A stretch of 30,529 bases of DNA from UBA5941 sp021824385 (GCA_027347685.1 DAIEQM010000035.1:1-30529); one strand, 5' to 3'. Counted from the first letter of the stretch, positions 7,161 to 14,417 are shown. A program made the numbers and translations. The notes: a model not told the origin generated them from the letters alone.

Positions 7161-7985
7161 ATGGAAGATCACGAGAAATTTCAGGTACAAACAGAGGATT
7201 TGTCTCGTTTGGAACAACAATTTGAGGTAGATCTCCGCCCCATGACAGGCGAGGAACGGAAACAACGTTTTGGAGTTACTGAATCAAGGAATGAGGTTAA
7301 ACTCGTAATGGACTCAGAAAATAATCCAGTAATTATTAAAAATTACAAAAAACTGGATGCATTGGGGCCCACGAACGAGGATCGAGCAACAAATGAACTT
7401 TCAGTAATTAACAAGTTGCAGAGAGAAGGCTTTGCTGCAGCTCCTCGGCTAAAATCAGAAAAGATTGCGCATAACGAAAAAGGTGAACCTGCAATAGCAT
7501 TTGTTTATGAAGAGCAGTACACACCACTTTCTGCAATTAAACCACTCCTCCTGGACGAATTAGGAAGTGATAATCCACGTTCACACTATTTGCATGACGC
7601 CTTTATGCAAACGAAAGCCCTCCACGAAACGGCTGTCCACAATGATCTTCACCTTGATAATATTGGGCTTGTTCCACCAGGTGTACGGTCTGAACAAATA
7701 GAATTTGTTATGCTTGATTTTGAGTTAGCGCAACCTGTTGATCAGATGTCAGATAGAGCTCGTTTTTATGCAAAAACAGGAGATATTGTAAATATGTCAG
7801 CACACACTCTTTTTAATGTTACCAATGCTTCCAGCTACTCAGAAGTTCCTGATAAATATAAACAGTCTCTATCGAAAATAGTATCCGAAAGCTATTTTCA
7901 AGGACAACAAGATGTTTCTCCACAATACCTTGAAGCTCAAATGGAAATTAGATACGAGGAAATTGCCAGGAGACTTAGCAAATAG
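7161..7985 (+). CDS. Protein-kinase-fold (PKL superfamily) protein, 274 aa
   Basis: The kinase-like fold is supported by four motifs: a VAIK-type lysine in NPVIIKNYKK (K60), a helix-C glutamate candidate in RATNELSVINKL (E79), a catalytic loop HNDLHLDNIGL (residues 160-170, Asp162 and Asn167), and FVMLDFELA (Asp186), the DFG equivalent with Glu in place of Gly. The HNDLHxDN form is typical of atypical small-molecule or sugar kinases (APH/RIO/Kdo-kinase-like) rather than Hanks kinases. No glycine-rich loop is obvious. The N-terminal 50 residues are acidic and the C-terminal about 75 residues are helical. It has no membrane segment. It follows the 139-aa gene by 3 bp and precedes secE by 50 bp. 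The substrate cannot be told from sequence; a Ser/Thr or metabolite kinase are both possible. Confidence 0.75.
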   Translation: MEDHEKFQVQTEDLSRLEQQFEVDLRPMTGEERKQRFGVTESRNEVKLVMDSENNPVIIKNYKKLDALGPTNEDRATNELSVINKLQREGFAAAPRLKSEKIAHNEKGEPAIAFVYEEQYTPLSAIKPLLLDELGSDNPRSHYLHDAFMQTKALHETAVHNDLHLDNIGLVPPGVRSEQIEFVMLDFELAQPVDQMSDRARFYAKTGDIVNMSAHTLFNVTNASSYSEVPDKYKQSLSKIVSESYFQGQQDVSPQYLEAQMEIRYEEIARRLSK

Positions 7986-8016
7986 TACATACCATCTAGG
8001 CAGAAATCATCCCCCA

Positions 8017-8025
8017 TGATAAAAT
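8017..8025 (+). promoter_or_regulatory. Extended -10 promoter for secE-nusG, TGATAAAAT
   Basis: TG-A-TAAAAT ends 10 nt before the secE ATG, predicting a leader of about 4 nt and no Shine-Dalgarno. Confidence 0.55.
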
Positions 8026-8035
8026 AGTCTTCTGT

Positions 8036-8218
8036 ATGAGCCCTATTACTTATTTGAAGGAAGTCCGCTCGGAACTCTCGAAGGTTGTATGGCCTAAAAA
8101 AGAGGAAGTTGTAAAACTCACAGCAACTGTTATAATACTATCGGCGATCGTTGGTTTATACCTCGGCGGTATCGACTCAGCCTTTGCAAAACTTTTGGAA
8201 ATTGCAATCAAACATTAA
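8036..8218 (+). CDS. secE: Preprotein translocase subunit SecE
   Basis: SecE clamps SecY in the Sec translocon. The 60-aa protein has the short bacterial form: an amphipathic helix with the conserved LKEVRSELSKVVWPKKEEVVK (residues about 7-27) and a single membrane segment (LTATVIILSAIVGLYLGGID). It ends in a short C-terminal helix. It sits immediately upstream of nusG (7-bp gap), the standard bacterial pairing. No ribosome site is present; the -10 box lies 10 nt from the start codon. Confidence 0.96.
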   Translation: MSPITYLKEVRSELSKVVWPKKEEVVKLTATVIILSAIVGLYLGGIDSAFAKLLEIAIKH

Positions 8219-8225
8219 TCAACAT

Positions 8226-8858
8226 ATGGTCGACCATTCAACACCAACCCACTCAGCTGACGCCATCATTGATGAGCGTGGAATCGGCAATAAAAAAATT
8301 GCTGGACACATTATTGTGAATTCAGACGACTCAGAAACTGCAAAGTGGTATGTCGTGCACAGTAACTCTGGCCACGAAGTCCGCGTTTCTCAAACTCTAA
8401 AGCAACGTATTGAAAGTATGGGAATGGTAAACCGTGTGTTTGAAATTCTGGTTCCAACCCAAGATAAAGTCGTTATTCGAGGTGGAAAAAAGGCAACCGT
8501 TAAAGAAAAGATCTTCCCAGGATACATCTTGATCAAAATGGATCTTGATGACAACACCTGGCTTGCTGTTCGCACAACCCCTGGAATTACTGGATTCGTC
8601 GGTGTTGGAGACAAACCAACTCCCCTTTCTGAAGTTGAAGTACGAAACATCATGAAATTTACCAGTTCCCCTGCTCCCCGCTTTAAAACCAAACTTTCAC
8701 AAGGAGAAGCAGTCAAAATTTCAGATGGACCCTTTACTGATTTCTTGGGCACCGTTCATGAAGTTGACGAAGCACGAGGAAAGGTTAAAGTACTGGTATC
8801 TATCTTTGGTCGCGAAACTCCTGTCGAACTCGATTTCCTTCAAGTTACCAAGGTTTAA
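8226..8858 (+). CDS. nusG: Transcription termination/antitermination factor NusG
   Basis: NusG binds RNA polymerase and couples transcription to Rho or ribosomes. The start chosen is ATG 8226 (MVDHSTPTHS), just after secE, giving 210 aa. Residues 1-38 are an N-terminal extension of low conservation. The NGN domain follows, with KWYVVHSNSGHEVRVSQTLK, FEILVPTQDKV, KEKIFPGYILIKMDLDDNTW and VRTTPGITGFVG. The C-terminal KOW domain contains GEAVKISDGPFTDFLGTVHEV and ends VELDFLQVTKV. The usual downstream neighbours rplK and rplA are displaced by about 2 kb, with three unrelated genes between. A terminator follows the stop. Confidence 0.97.
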   Translation: MVDHSTPTHSADAIIDERGIGNKKIAGHIIVNSDDSETAKWYVVHSNSGHEVRVSQTLKQRIESMGMVNRVFEILVPTQDKVVIRGGKKATVKEKIFPGYILIKMDLDDNTWLAVRTTPGITGFVGVGDKPTPLSEVEVRNIMKFTSSPAPRFKTKLSQGEAVKISDGPFTDFLGTVHEVDEARGKVKVLVSIFGRETPVELDFLQVTKV

Positions 8859-8872
8859 ACTCCAAAAAAACA

Positions 8873-8897
8873 CACCAGGTTACTGGTGCATTTTTCT
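8873..8897 (+). terminator. Terminator after nusG
   Basis: CACCAG (8873-8878) pairs with CTGGTG (8883-8888) around a GTTA loop, followed by CATTTTTCTTT. Confidence 0.8.
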
Positions 8898-8912
8898 TTA
8901 TTTCCAATTACT

Positions 8913-9122
8913 TTACCAACGTTTTTTATTGGTTGGATCGTCTGGACTCATTCTTGAACCAGGCGCTAACGGATTATTCAATGCGTTTTTCAGAGCACCT
9001 GTCTTCTGTTTCTGATCAGCTCTATCTGCAGCAAGAGTAAGTTGTAGTTTAAGATCTGCAGCCTTCTGTGCGTCTGCTAATTTTTCTTCTTTGGTTCTGT
9101 TGTCGGGTAACATTTCTGACAT
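8913..9122 (-). CDS. Small charged hypothetical protein, 69 aa
   Basis: Not recognised, but strongly supported as a gene. AGGAGGTGAT (9137-9128), the full complement of the 16S 3' tail, lies 5 nt before the ATG. Upstream is TTGACG (9172-9167), 17 bp, TATCTT (9149-9144). The product is hydrophilic and helix-forming: residues about 10-50 alternate Lys, Asp, Ala and Leu (KEEKLADAQKAADLKLQLTL), suggesting a coiled helix. The end is Pro-rich and basic (PTNKKRW). There are no membrane segments and no Cys. It lies antisense between nusG and the Ser/Thr kinase gene. High predicted expression with a small soluble product suggests a regulator or binding protein; this is speculative. Confidence 0.75.
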   Translation of the reverse strand: MSEMLPDNRTKEEKLADAQKAADLKLQLTLAADRADQKQKTGALKNALNNPLAPGSRMSPDDPTNKKRW

Positions 9123-9143
9123 AATTAATCACCTCCTAAATTC

Positions 9144-9172
9144 AAGATATAGTAATACACGCATCCCGTCAA
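9144..9172 (-). promoter_or_regulatory. Sigma70-type promoter for the 69-aa protein
   Basis: Minus-strand TTGACG (-35, 5 of 6 consensus) and TATCTT (-10) are separated by exactly 17 bp. The start near 9137 falls at the beginning of the perfect Shine-Dalgarno. Confidence 0.65.
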
Positions 9173-9202
9173 TAAATCCAAAATTATTTTAATCCTTACT
9201 TC

Positions 9203-9231
9203 TTGTAAAGTTAGGCAAGGGCCGTTATCCT
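9203..9231 (+). promoter_or_regulatory. Promoter for the Ser/Thr kinase gene, predicting a leaderless mRNA
   Basis: TTGTAA (9203-9208), 17-bp spacer, TATCCT (9226-9231). The -10 ends 6 nt before ATG 9238, so the predicted start is the A of the ATG. Confidence 0.5.
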
Positions 9232-9237
9232 CGATAT

Positions 9238-10134
9238 ATGGAAGACAGTTCCTCTACACCTCAGGTCATAAGCCAGCCAGATATTTATATAAAAGGTAAA
9301 CAACGGGGAAATGGCCAATTTGCGAATATACATGAGGCAGTAAATGCACGAAATGCTCAGACCGTTGTGTTGAAAGAACCACTCGTAAAAGGGCCGGCAT
9401 TCGAAAAAGAATTTATGGCAGAAGCCAAAACGCTTGCCAGACTTGAACACCCCAACATTCTTCCCATTTTGAATGTCTACCAAGAAAAGGATGGCACCCC
9501 CGTCATTGTTACAAAAAAAATTAGTGGCCCAAATTTTGATGAATATATTAGGCAAACGAATGAAAAAGGACAGCCAATTCCGATCCCTGATGACGAGAAG
9601 CTTCGGCTCATTGAGCAGGTAAGTTCAGCGGTCGACTATGTTAACAGTGAAAATATACTTCATAGAGATATTAAGCCAAAAAATGTATTAATTTCTCATG
9701 GAAATGCGTACCTTGCTGATTTTGGAAATTCTTCTCCTGTTATCAACAAAGAAAACGGCACACAAGACACTGATATGACAATTGGTTCACCCGCATTCAT
9801 GAGCCCAGAGCAAGTTCAAGGCATTGAGAAGCCCGGGGACAGTGAAGAGTATGCGGTCGCTCTTCTTGCATACACGGTTTTAACGGGAAAAACAGTATAT
9901 GAATACACCCCTATCCCCGACCCAGCACAAAATAAGATGAATGAAATAACACAGAAAATGGTTGCTGTTGCCACAAGAAATGGGCTTCCCGAAGAAGCAA
10001 AAGCAAAACTTATGGAGAAATATCCAACGACAATCGATGTTTTTAACAAAGGCCTTGCCCTAAAACCTGAAGACCGCTATCAAACAGCTACAGAATTTGC
10101 CCATGCACTTGAAGGGGCAATGAAGAATAAATAG
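9238..10134 (+). CDS. Hanks-type serine/threonine protein kinase
   Basis: The 298 residues are essentially a bare eukaryotic-like kinase domain. Visible features are a glycine-rich loop (GKQRGNGQFANIHEA, about 20-34), the ATP-anchoring Lys in VVLKE (K46), the helix-C Glu in EFMAEAKTLARLEHPNI (E62), the catalytic loop LHRDIKPKNVL (Asp144, Lys146, Asn149), DFGNSS (161-166) and the activation-segment end GSPAFMSPEQ. All catalytic residues are intact, so it should be active. No membrane helix, PASTA or other sensor domain is attached, so it is probably cytosolic. The C-lobe ends with LALKPEDRYQTATEFAHAL, typical of bacterial STKs. Targets are unknown; its position beside nusG and the ribosomal protein operon is suggestive only. 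No phosphatase gene is seen nearby. Confidence 0.93.
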   Translation: MEDSSSTPQVISQPDIYIKGKQRGNGQFANIHEAVNARNAQTVVLKEPLVKGPAFEKEFMAEAKTLARLEHPNILPILNVYQEKDGTPVIVTKKISGPNFDEYIRQTNEKGQPIPIPDDEKLRLIEQVSSAVDYVNSENILHRDIKPKNVLISHGNAYLADFGNSSPVINKENGTQDTDMTIGSPAFMSPEQVQGIEKPGDSEEYAVALLAYTVLTGKTVYEYTPIPDPAQNKMNEITQKMVAVATRNGLPEEAKAKLMEKYPTTIDVFNKGLALKPEDRYQTATEFAHALEGAMKNK

Positions 10135-10141
10135 CACACGT

Positions 10142-10837
10142 TTAACTTCCCGTAATCTTCCCCAGCAACTGATCGGTAGAGACATGGTCACTGGGGTCCA
10201 TTGTCTCTAATTCACCAGTATCATTATGCCGAAGATCTCCGGTTGAATATTCAACCCCATGTTCGTCTTTTATCAAAGTTAAACGTCCCTCACTCACTTG
10301 ATAAATTCGTTTACCCACTGTCTCATGATATAAGGACGGATCTTTGGAGTCGACTTTCAAACGGCCTGCCTCGACTGCTGATTCAATAGTTAGATTTGGG
10401 TCGTCTGCTTCCAAAACGCCGTACTTCACCGCGAGAACTGCTCTCTCTTGTGCATCCTCAGGAAGCGCATGGAATGCCGGATTGGCGGCTAATTTTACCA
10501 TTGCTCGTGAGATCATACGGTCCTCTTCCTGTTTTGCTAAAATAGCCGCTTTTTCAGGATTTATACCGGGCTCTACTCCAGGAGGAAGATCTGTGTCCGT
10601 AAAATAATCGAGAGGGCCGGGAGCTTCTTTTGTTAATGGTAATGAATCAACATTTGTTCCCTGCTCATCATAACTCGGGCGGCCCAAGTCGCCGGTTTTT
10701 GGCAATGTCTGATCTGATCCTGGAAGTGCAATACGCTGACCATCAGGCATGTGTAGGTACTCTTGAAGCTGTTTTGGATTCTTAGCCGTATCTTCATCAC
10801 TGTCATCTGTTGGGAAAAACACTTCGTCTTCAGCCAT
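10142..10837 (-). CDS. Acidic hypothetical protein, 231 aa
   Basis: Not recognised. The first ~85 residues are acidic and Pro/Gly-rich and look disordered (FPTDDSDEDTAKNP, GDLGRPSYDEQG). A helical middle follows (NPEKAAILAKQEEDRMISRAMVKL, about 93-117). The C-terminal half has IYQVSEGRLTLIKDEHGVEYSTGD, suggesting a small beta domain. There is no signal peptide or membrane segment. Its stop is 7 bp from the convergent kinase gene and its start is divergent to rplK. A weak TAATAT box ends 6 nt before the ATG, matching the leaderless pattern seen elsewhere. It could be a partner or substrate of the adjacent kinase, but only position supports that. Confidence 0.7.
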   Translation of the reverse strand: MAEDEVFFPTDDSDEDTAKNPKQLQEYLHMPDGQRIALPGSDQTLPKTGDLGRPSYDEQGTNVDSLPLTKEAPGPLDYFTDTDLPPGVEPGINPEKAAILAKQEEDRMISRAMVKLAANPAFHALPEDAQERAVLAVKYGVLEADDPNLTIESAVEAGRLKVDSKDPSLYHETVGKRIYQVSEGRLTLIKDEHGVEYSTGDLRHNDTGELETMDPSDHVSTDQLLGKITGS

Positions 10838-10859
10838 ATTTGAATATTAATCTATAACT

Positions 10860-10868
10860 TGCTATACT
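10860..10868 (+). promoter_or_regulatory. Extended -10 promoter for rplK-rplA, TGCTATACT
   Basis: TG-C-TATACT predicts a transcript start near 10875 and a leader of about 100 nt before rplK. Confidence 0.6.
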
Positions 10869-10874
10869 TCTAGT

Positions 10875-10974
10875 ACCTCAATATTTTTGAGGGAGACGAA
10901 AGTCGAAATACTTCAATTTTTAGCTCGCAAGAGCGAAAATGTGTTTCCACTTTCTTCTACATTACTTAATACAC
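10875..10974 (+). promoter_or_regulatory. Structured 5' leader of the rplK-rplA mRNA
   Basis: The roughly 100-nt leader holds at least two small hairpins: CCTCAA/TTGAGG at about 10877-10892 and GCTC-GCAA-GAGC, with a GNRA-type loop, near 10923-10934. In E. coli the corresponding leader is the autoregulatory binding site of protein uL1. Whether this one works that way is inference; I do not see an unmistakable uL1 site. Confidence 0.35.
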
Positions 10975-11406
10975 ATGGCACCAAAGAAAATCAAAACAAC
11001 CGTTAAAGTAAACCTCAAGGCTGGGGAAGCTACTCCTGCACCTCCACTTGGGCCAATCCTTGGACAACATGGACTGTCGATCATGGACTTCGTGAAGCAA
11101 TACAATGACCGCACTTCTTCAATGAAAGGAAACGTTGTTCCTGCTGTTATTACCATTTATGAAGACCGATCGTTTGACTTTGAACTCAAACTTGCTCCAG
11201 TTTCAGAAATGATCAAGAAAAAGCTTGGTATTGAAAAAGGCTCAGGAGCAACTCCTCGCACCATTGCAGGTACACTCACTCGTCAACAGCTTGAAGAAGT
11301 TGCAAAAGAAAAAATGAACGATTTGAATACAACAAATGTAGAAGCTGCTATGAAAGTAGTTGCAGGAACTGCACGAAGTATGGGCATTAAAACAGAATTA
11401 AACTAA
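10975..11406 (+). CDS. rplK: Large ribosomal subunit protein uL11
   Basis: uL11 builds the GTPase-associated stalk base of the 50S subunit. The start is ATG 10975 (MAPKKIKTTVKVN), not the upstream in-frame codon, because the product then has the normal length of 143 aa. Landmarks are GEATPAPPLGPILGQHGLSIMDFVKQYN (about 15-42), PAVITIYEDRSFDFELK, KGSGATPRTIAGTLTRQQLEEVAKEK and the C-terminal AAMKVVAGTARSMGIK. No clear Shine-Dalgarno lies before the ATG. It is followed after 1 bp by rplA. Confidence 0.97.
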   Translation: MAPKKIKTTVKVNLKAGEATPAPPLGPILGQHGLSIMDFVKQYNDRTSSMKGNVVPAVITIYEDRSFDFELKLAPVSEMIKKKLGIEKGSGATPRTIAGTLTRQQLEEVAKEKMNDLNTTNVEAAMKVVAGTARSMGIKTELN

Positions 11407-11407
11407 T

Positions 11408-12103
11408 ATGGGAAAAACAAAAAACGTTGTCGTTAGTGGTGAAGCTACTTCAAAAAAGGTAGACAAATACGCTGCAAAAAAGCTTGAAGATCAAGCTGCA
11501 AAGCTTGCAGTGAATACTCCTAAGCACGGGAAAAATATTTTGTCAGCTCAAAATAAAGTCGACAAAAATCGAACGTATTCTCTTTCAGAAGCAATTGCCT
11601 TAGTGCGAGAAACCTCATTCGTGAAGTTTGATGCTACCGTTGAGATGCATGCCAGAATTCGAAAAGAAACATTCTCTGCTCAAGTTAAGTTGCCCCACGG
11701 AACTGGAAAAGAGAAAAAGATTGAGTTTGCAACTGAACACACCGTGCAGCGCCTTCAAGACGGAAAAATCGATTTTGATGTATTGTTGGCAACTGCCGAA
11801 ATGATGCCAAAGCTCGTAAAGTTTGCAAAACTTCTCGGACCTCGTGGTATGATGCCAAATCCAAAAAATGGAACACTCGTAAAAGATGAAAGTGCAGTCA
11901 AGAATTTCTCAACTTCAACAATTACTGTTCGACCAGAAAAAAGTGCACCAATTGTTCATCTGGCGGTGGGCAAACTGAGTATGAAAGACGCACAAATTCA
12001 AGAAAACATTGAAACACTCATTGCCGCAATGAAGCCAAAGCAGATTCTTTCAATTGTTTTGAGTTCCACCATGGGACCAGCAGTAAAGTTCTCAATAAAT
12101 TAA
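11408..12103 (+). CDS. rplA: Large ribosomal subunit protein uL1, with shortened domain II
   Basis: uL1 forms the mobile L1 stalk that guides E-site tRNA release and often represses its own operon. The 231-aa protein has an extra basic N-terminal region of about 45 residues before the usual YSLSEAIALV. The core blocks are FDATVEMHARIR, VKLPHGTGK, LLGPRGMMPNPKNGT and VHLAVGKLSM, with the end LSSTMGPAVKFSIN. Compared from memory with E. coli L1, the segment between LPHGTG and FDV is about 18 residues shorter, a deletion within domain II. The start lies 1 bp after the rplK stop, so the pair is one operon. Assignment is secure. Confidence 0.96.
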   Translation: MGKTKNVVVSGEATSKKVDKYAAKKLEDQAAKLAVNTPKHGKNILSAQNKVDKNRTYSLSEAIALVRETSFVKFDATVEMHARIRKETFSAQVKLPHGTGKEKKIEFATEHTVQRLQDGKIDFDVLLATAEMMPKLVKFAKLLGPRGMMPNPKNGTLVKDESAVKNFSTSTITVRPEKSAPIVHLAVGKLSMKDAQIQENIETLIAAMKPKQILSIVLSSTMGPAVKFSIN

Positions 12104-12131
12104 AGGCGACTACACAGAGTCGCCTTCGTTT
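12104..12131. terminator. Hairpin between convergent rplA and the 12135-12569 gene
   Basis: GGCGACT (12105-12111) pairs with AGTCGCC (12118-12124) directly after the rplA stop. The T content downstream is weak on the plus strand (TTCGTTTG) and modest on the minus strand (TTTAATTTA). It is probably shared by both genes. Confidence 0.6.
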
Positions 12132-12134
12132 GCC

Positions 12135-12569
12135 TCAGGGAATATACCCTTCGTATAACGTGATCTTTTTCTCCCAATTCACTTCAAAAATTGCTGATGA
12201 TTTTGCTCCCTTCAGAGTACCTTGTAGTACAACTCCGTGCGGTGAGCAGAATAAAATCCGCCCGATGTCATCAAAGACCGTTACATTGCCTTTGTGTGCG
12301 GATAAAAGGTTCTGTGAGCCTGCTGCTCCATCAAATGGAGTCACCTTCATCAGTTCCTTTGTCCAATTAAAGCCATCTTGAATGAGCAAAAGTTCAACAT
12401 GAGCGTCAGGACGGCAAACGGCAGACGTTTCTACGTGGCCATTTCGGTAAATGGCCACCGATGCAAACGTAACAATTATCACACAAGCCACTGCAATCAT
12501 AATCTGAATGAGGCACCCCACATCCTCCCAAAAAATCCTGCTTCGTTCTTCCCGTTCACGAAAATCCAT
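12135..12569 (-). CDS. Membrane-anchored hypothetical protein, 144 aa
   Basis: Not recognised. A charged N-terminus (MDFREREERSR) is followed by one hydrophobic segment at about 18-41 (GCLIQIMIAVACVIIVTFASV). An external domain of about 100 residues comes next and contains two Cys (AVCRPDAHV and ILFCSPHG). The layout is type II or N-in single-pass. The ATG is supported by AAGAGG just upstream. It starts 33 bp downstream of eno on the same strand with no terminator between, so it is probably co-transcribed with eno. Confidence 0.7.
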   Translation of the reverse strand: MDFREREERSRIFWEDVGCLIQIMIAVACVIIVTFASVAIYRNGHVETSAVCRPDAHVELLLIQDGFNWTKELMKVTPFDGAAGSQNLLSAHKGNVTVFDDIGRILFCSPHGVVLQGTLKGAKSSAIFEVNWEKKITLYEGYIP

Positions 12570-12602
12570 GAAAACCTCTTTTCAAATTGTTGAGGGATAG
12601 GG

Positions 12603-13901
12603 CTATTTTACCAAAAATTGGCTTTGAAGTCTACCTATAGTAGCTTTATTTCCAAGCTGTTCCTCTATTCTTAAGAGCTCATTGTACTTTGCAACACGGT
12701 CTGTTCGCGAAAGTGACCCTGTTTTAATTTGTCCAGTTCCAAGGCCTACTACAAGATGGGCAATTGTTGTGTCTTCTGTCTCACCTGAACGATGCGAAAT
12801 TATGGCATTCCAGCCAGAATCTTGTGCCATTTTTACGGCATTTATGGTTTCTGTGAGCGTTCCAATTTGGTTCACTTTTACAAGAATTGCATTAGAGGCC
12901 TTTTTTTCAATTCCTTTTTTCAAAAATTCGGTATTGGTCACGAGTAAGTCGTCTCCCACAATCTGTTTAGAATTTCCAATTGAGGCAGTGAGTTTCATAA
13001 ATCCTTCCCAATCTTCCTGATCGAGTGGATCTTCAAGAGAGATAACCGGATATTTCTCTGTTAAATCTTTCAAAAACGCAATCATTTCGTCGGTTGTTAA
13101 ATCTTTCTTCTCACTTTTTAAGTGATACATATTGTCGCTGAAGAATTCAGAAGCGGCGGCATCAATACCAAATAACACATCTTTTCCGGGCGTATACCCA
13201 GCGCTTGTTACGGCTTTGGTAATAAGTTCAAACGCTTCTGCATTTCCACTTTTGAGAGTGGGGGCATATCCACCTTCATCACCAACGGTCGTTCCATACC
13301 CGTTTTCTTTGAGTACTTTAGCCAGTGAATGAAATACTTCAGTTCCCATTTGTATTGCATGACTAAAGGTTGCTGCACCCACCGGTAAGATCATAAATTC
13401 TTGAATATCGGTTCCCCAGCCGCCATGTTTACCACCATTAATAATGTTCATCATTGGTAACGGAAGAATGAACCGAGAAGTATCTCTGCCGGTCATTGAA
13501 GCAATATACGTATACAACGGGAGTTTTTGCGCTGCAGCGGCAGCATGCGCACACGCGAGAGAAACAGAAAGAATCGCATTTGCTCCCAGTCTTCCTTTGT
13601 TTTGAGTGCCGTCTAATGCAATCATTGCATCGTCAAGCGCCTTTTGATTAAAGGCGTCCATACCAATAAGCTTTTCGGCAATTTCTGTATTCACATGAGA
13701 AACGGCTTTTAAAACCCCTTTTCCACCGTATACCGTGGGGTCGTCGTCACGAAGTTCTATTGCTTCATGGGCTCCCGTAGAAGCGCCAGACGGCACGGCT
13801 GAGCGTCCAAACGATCCATCTTCCAAATACACATCGCATTCAACTGTGGGGTTTCCTCTGCTATCTAAAATTTGTCGCGCATGTATGCTCTGTATATTCA
13901 T
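12603..13901 (-). CDS. eno: Enolase
   Basis: Enolase converts 2-phosphoglycerate to phosphoenolpyruvate in lower glycolysis. The start is ATG 13899-13901 (MNIQSIHARQILDSRGNPTVE), giving 432 aa, the normal length; a further upstream codon would lie inside the promoter. Conserved blocks include SGASTGAHEAIELRDDD, NAILSVSLACAHAAA, MPMMNIINGGKHG-like residues (LPLPMMNIINGGKHGG), the metal ligand in GIDAAASEF, ISLEDPLDQEDWEG, VGDDLLVTN, the catalytic Lys in AILVKVNQIGTLTET, and SHRSGETEDTTIAHLVVG. Promoter TGGTACTAT lies only 11 nt before the ATG. pyk, the next enzyme of the pathway, lies 2 kb away on the opposite strand. Confidence 0.98.
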   Translation of the reverse strand: MNIQSIHARQILDSRGNPTVECDVYLEDGSFGRSAVPSGASTGAHEAIELRDDDPTVYGGKGVLKAVSHVNTEIAEKLIGMDAFNQKALDDAMIALDGTQNKGRLGANAILSVSLACAHAAAAAQKLPLYTYIASMTGRDTSRFILPLPMMNIINGGKHGGWGTDIQEFMILPVGAATFSHAIQMGTEVFHSLAKVLKENGYGTTVGDEGGYAPTLKSGNAEAFELITKAVTSAGYTPGKDVLFGIDAAASEFFSDNMYHLKSEKKDLTTDEMIAFLKDLTEKYPVISLEDPLDQEDWEGFMKLTASIGNSKQIVGDDLLVTNTEFLKKGIEKKASNAILVKVNQIGTLTETINAVKMAQDSGWNAIISHRSGETEDTTIAHLVVGLGTGQIKTGSLSRTDRVAKYNELLRIEEQLGNKATIGRLQSQFLVK

Positions 13902-13912
13902 AGAACAAATAT

Positions 13913-13921
13913 ATAGTACCA
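13913..13921 (-). promoter_or_regulatory. Extended -10 promoter for eno, TGGTACTAT
   Basis: Minus-strand TG-G-TACTAT lies 11 nt before the eno ATG, predicting a leader of only about 5 nt without a Shine-Dalgarno. Confidence 0.5.
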
Positions 13922-13956
13922 CGAGTTGAGAAGCACGCGAGATTTAATTTGAGACG

Positions 13957-13984
13957 AAAAAAGAGGAGACAACGGGGTCTCCTC
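13957..13984 (-). terminator. Terminator of the 13994-14239 gene
   Basis: An 8-bp stem, GAGGAGAC (13963-13970) with GTCTCCTC (13977-13984), is followed on the minus strand by six T (A at 13957-13962). It separates this gene from eno. Confidence 0.85.
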
Positions 13985-13993
13985 AATCGTACA

Positions 13994-14239
13994 TTATTGT
14001 GTTACCAGCTGAAATGCGTACAGTTCAGCTACTTTGCGAAAGGCATCGTATTCACCTTGGGCACTTCGGGGAAATAAAAACTTGTTTTCATCAAGATCAA
14101 TACACGGAATTTCACACAATCCTTCTGGTAAATCAGGGTCCTCCATCCAACCCGTGCGCACCGGTTCTAAGTCAAAGGCTTCGGATAAGATAACAACAAT
14201 CTGGGTCGGCGTGTAGTATACAAACACCGGTTTAATCAT
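13994..14239 (-). CDS. Small hypothetical protein, 81 aa
   Basis: Not recognised. It is soluble and acidic with one pair of close Cys (GLCEIPCIDLDE). It opens with a strand-like MIKPVFVYYTPTQIVVIL and closes with a helix (EYDAFRKVAELYAFQL). GGAGGG (14248-14243) precedes the ATG at 14237-14239. An extended -10 box (TGATACACT) and a strong terminator make it an independent single-gene unit. Function unknown. Confidence 0.75.
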   Translation of the reverse strand: MIKPVFVYYTPTQIVVILSEAFDLEPVRTGWMEDPDLPEGLCEIPCIDLDENKFLFPRSAQGEYDAFRKVAELYAFQLVTQ

Positions 14240-14267
14240 GAGCCCTCCATCTGTGATTTACAGACAT

Positions 14268-14276
14268 AGTGTATCA
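14268..14276 (-). promoter_or_regulatory. Extended -10 promoter for the 81-aa protein, TGATACACT
   Basis: Minus-strand TG-A-TACACT predicts a start near 14261 and a 21-nt leader holding GGAGGG. The remaining intergenic bases up to 14417 (178 bp in total) contain no other recognisable feature apart from a TATAAG-like box near 14355 that may serve the glycosyltransferase gene. Confidence 0.55.
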
Positions 14277-14417
14277 TTTTTGCTTATAGTGTTCCAGTTA
14301 TGGGATTTAATTCTGTCTTTTTGTAATGAAAACAGATAAAAACCCCGTTGCATTTGTGTATAAGATTAACTAGAATTGTTGTCTGGTTCAGTAATTTAAA
14401 AAAGGAGATTTTGCATT

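Noticed and set aside
13020..14210. Plus-strand open frames opposite eno and the 81-aa gene
   Set aside because: They are antisense to well-supported genes, lack ribosome sites, and their translations show no family features.
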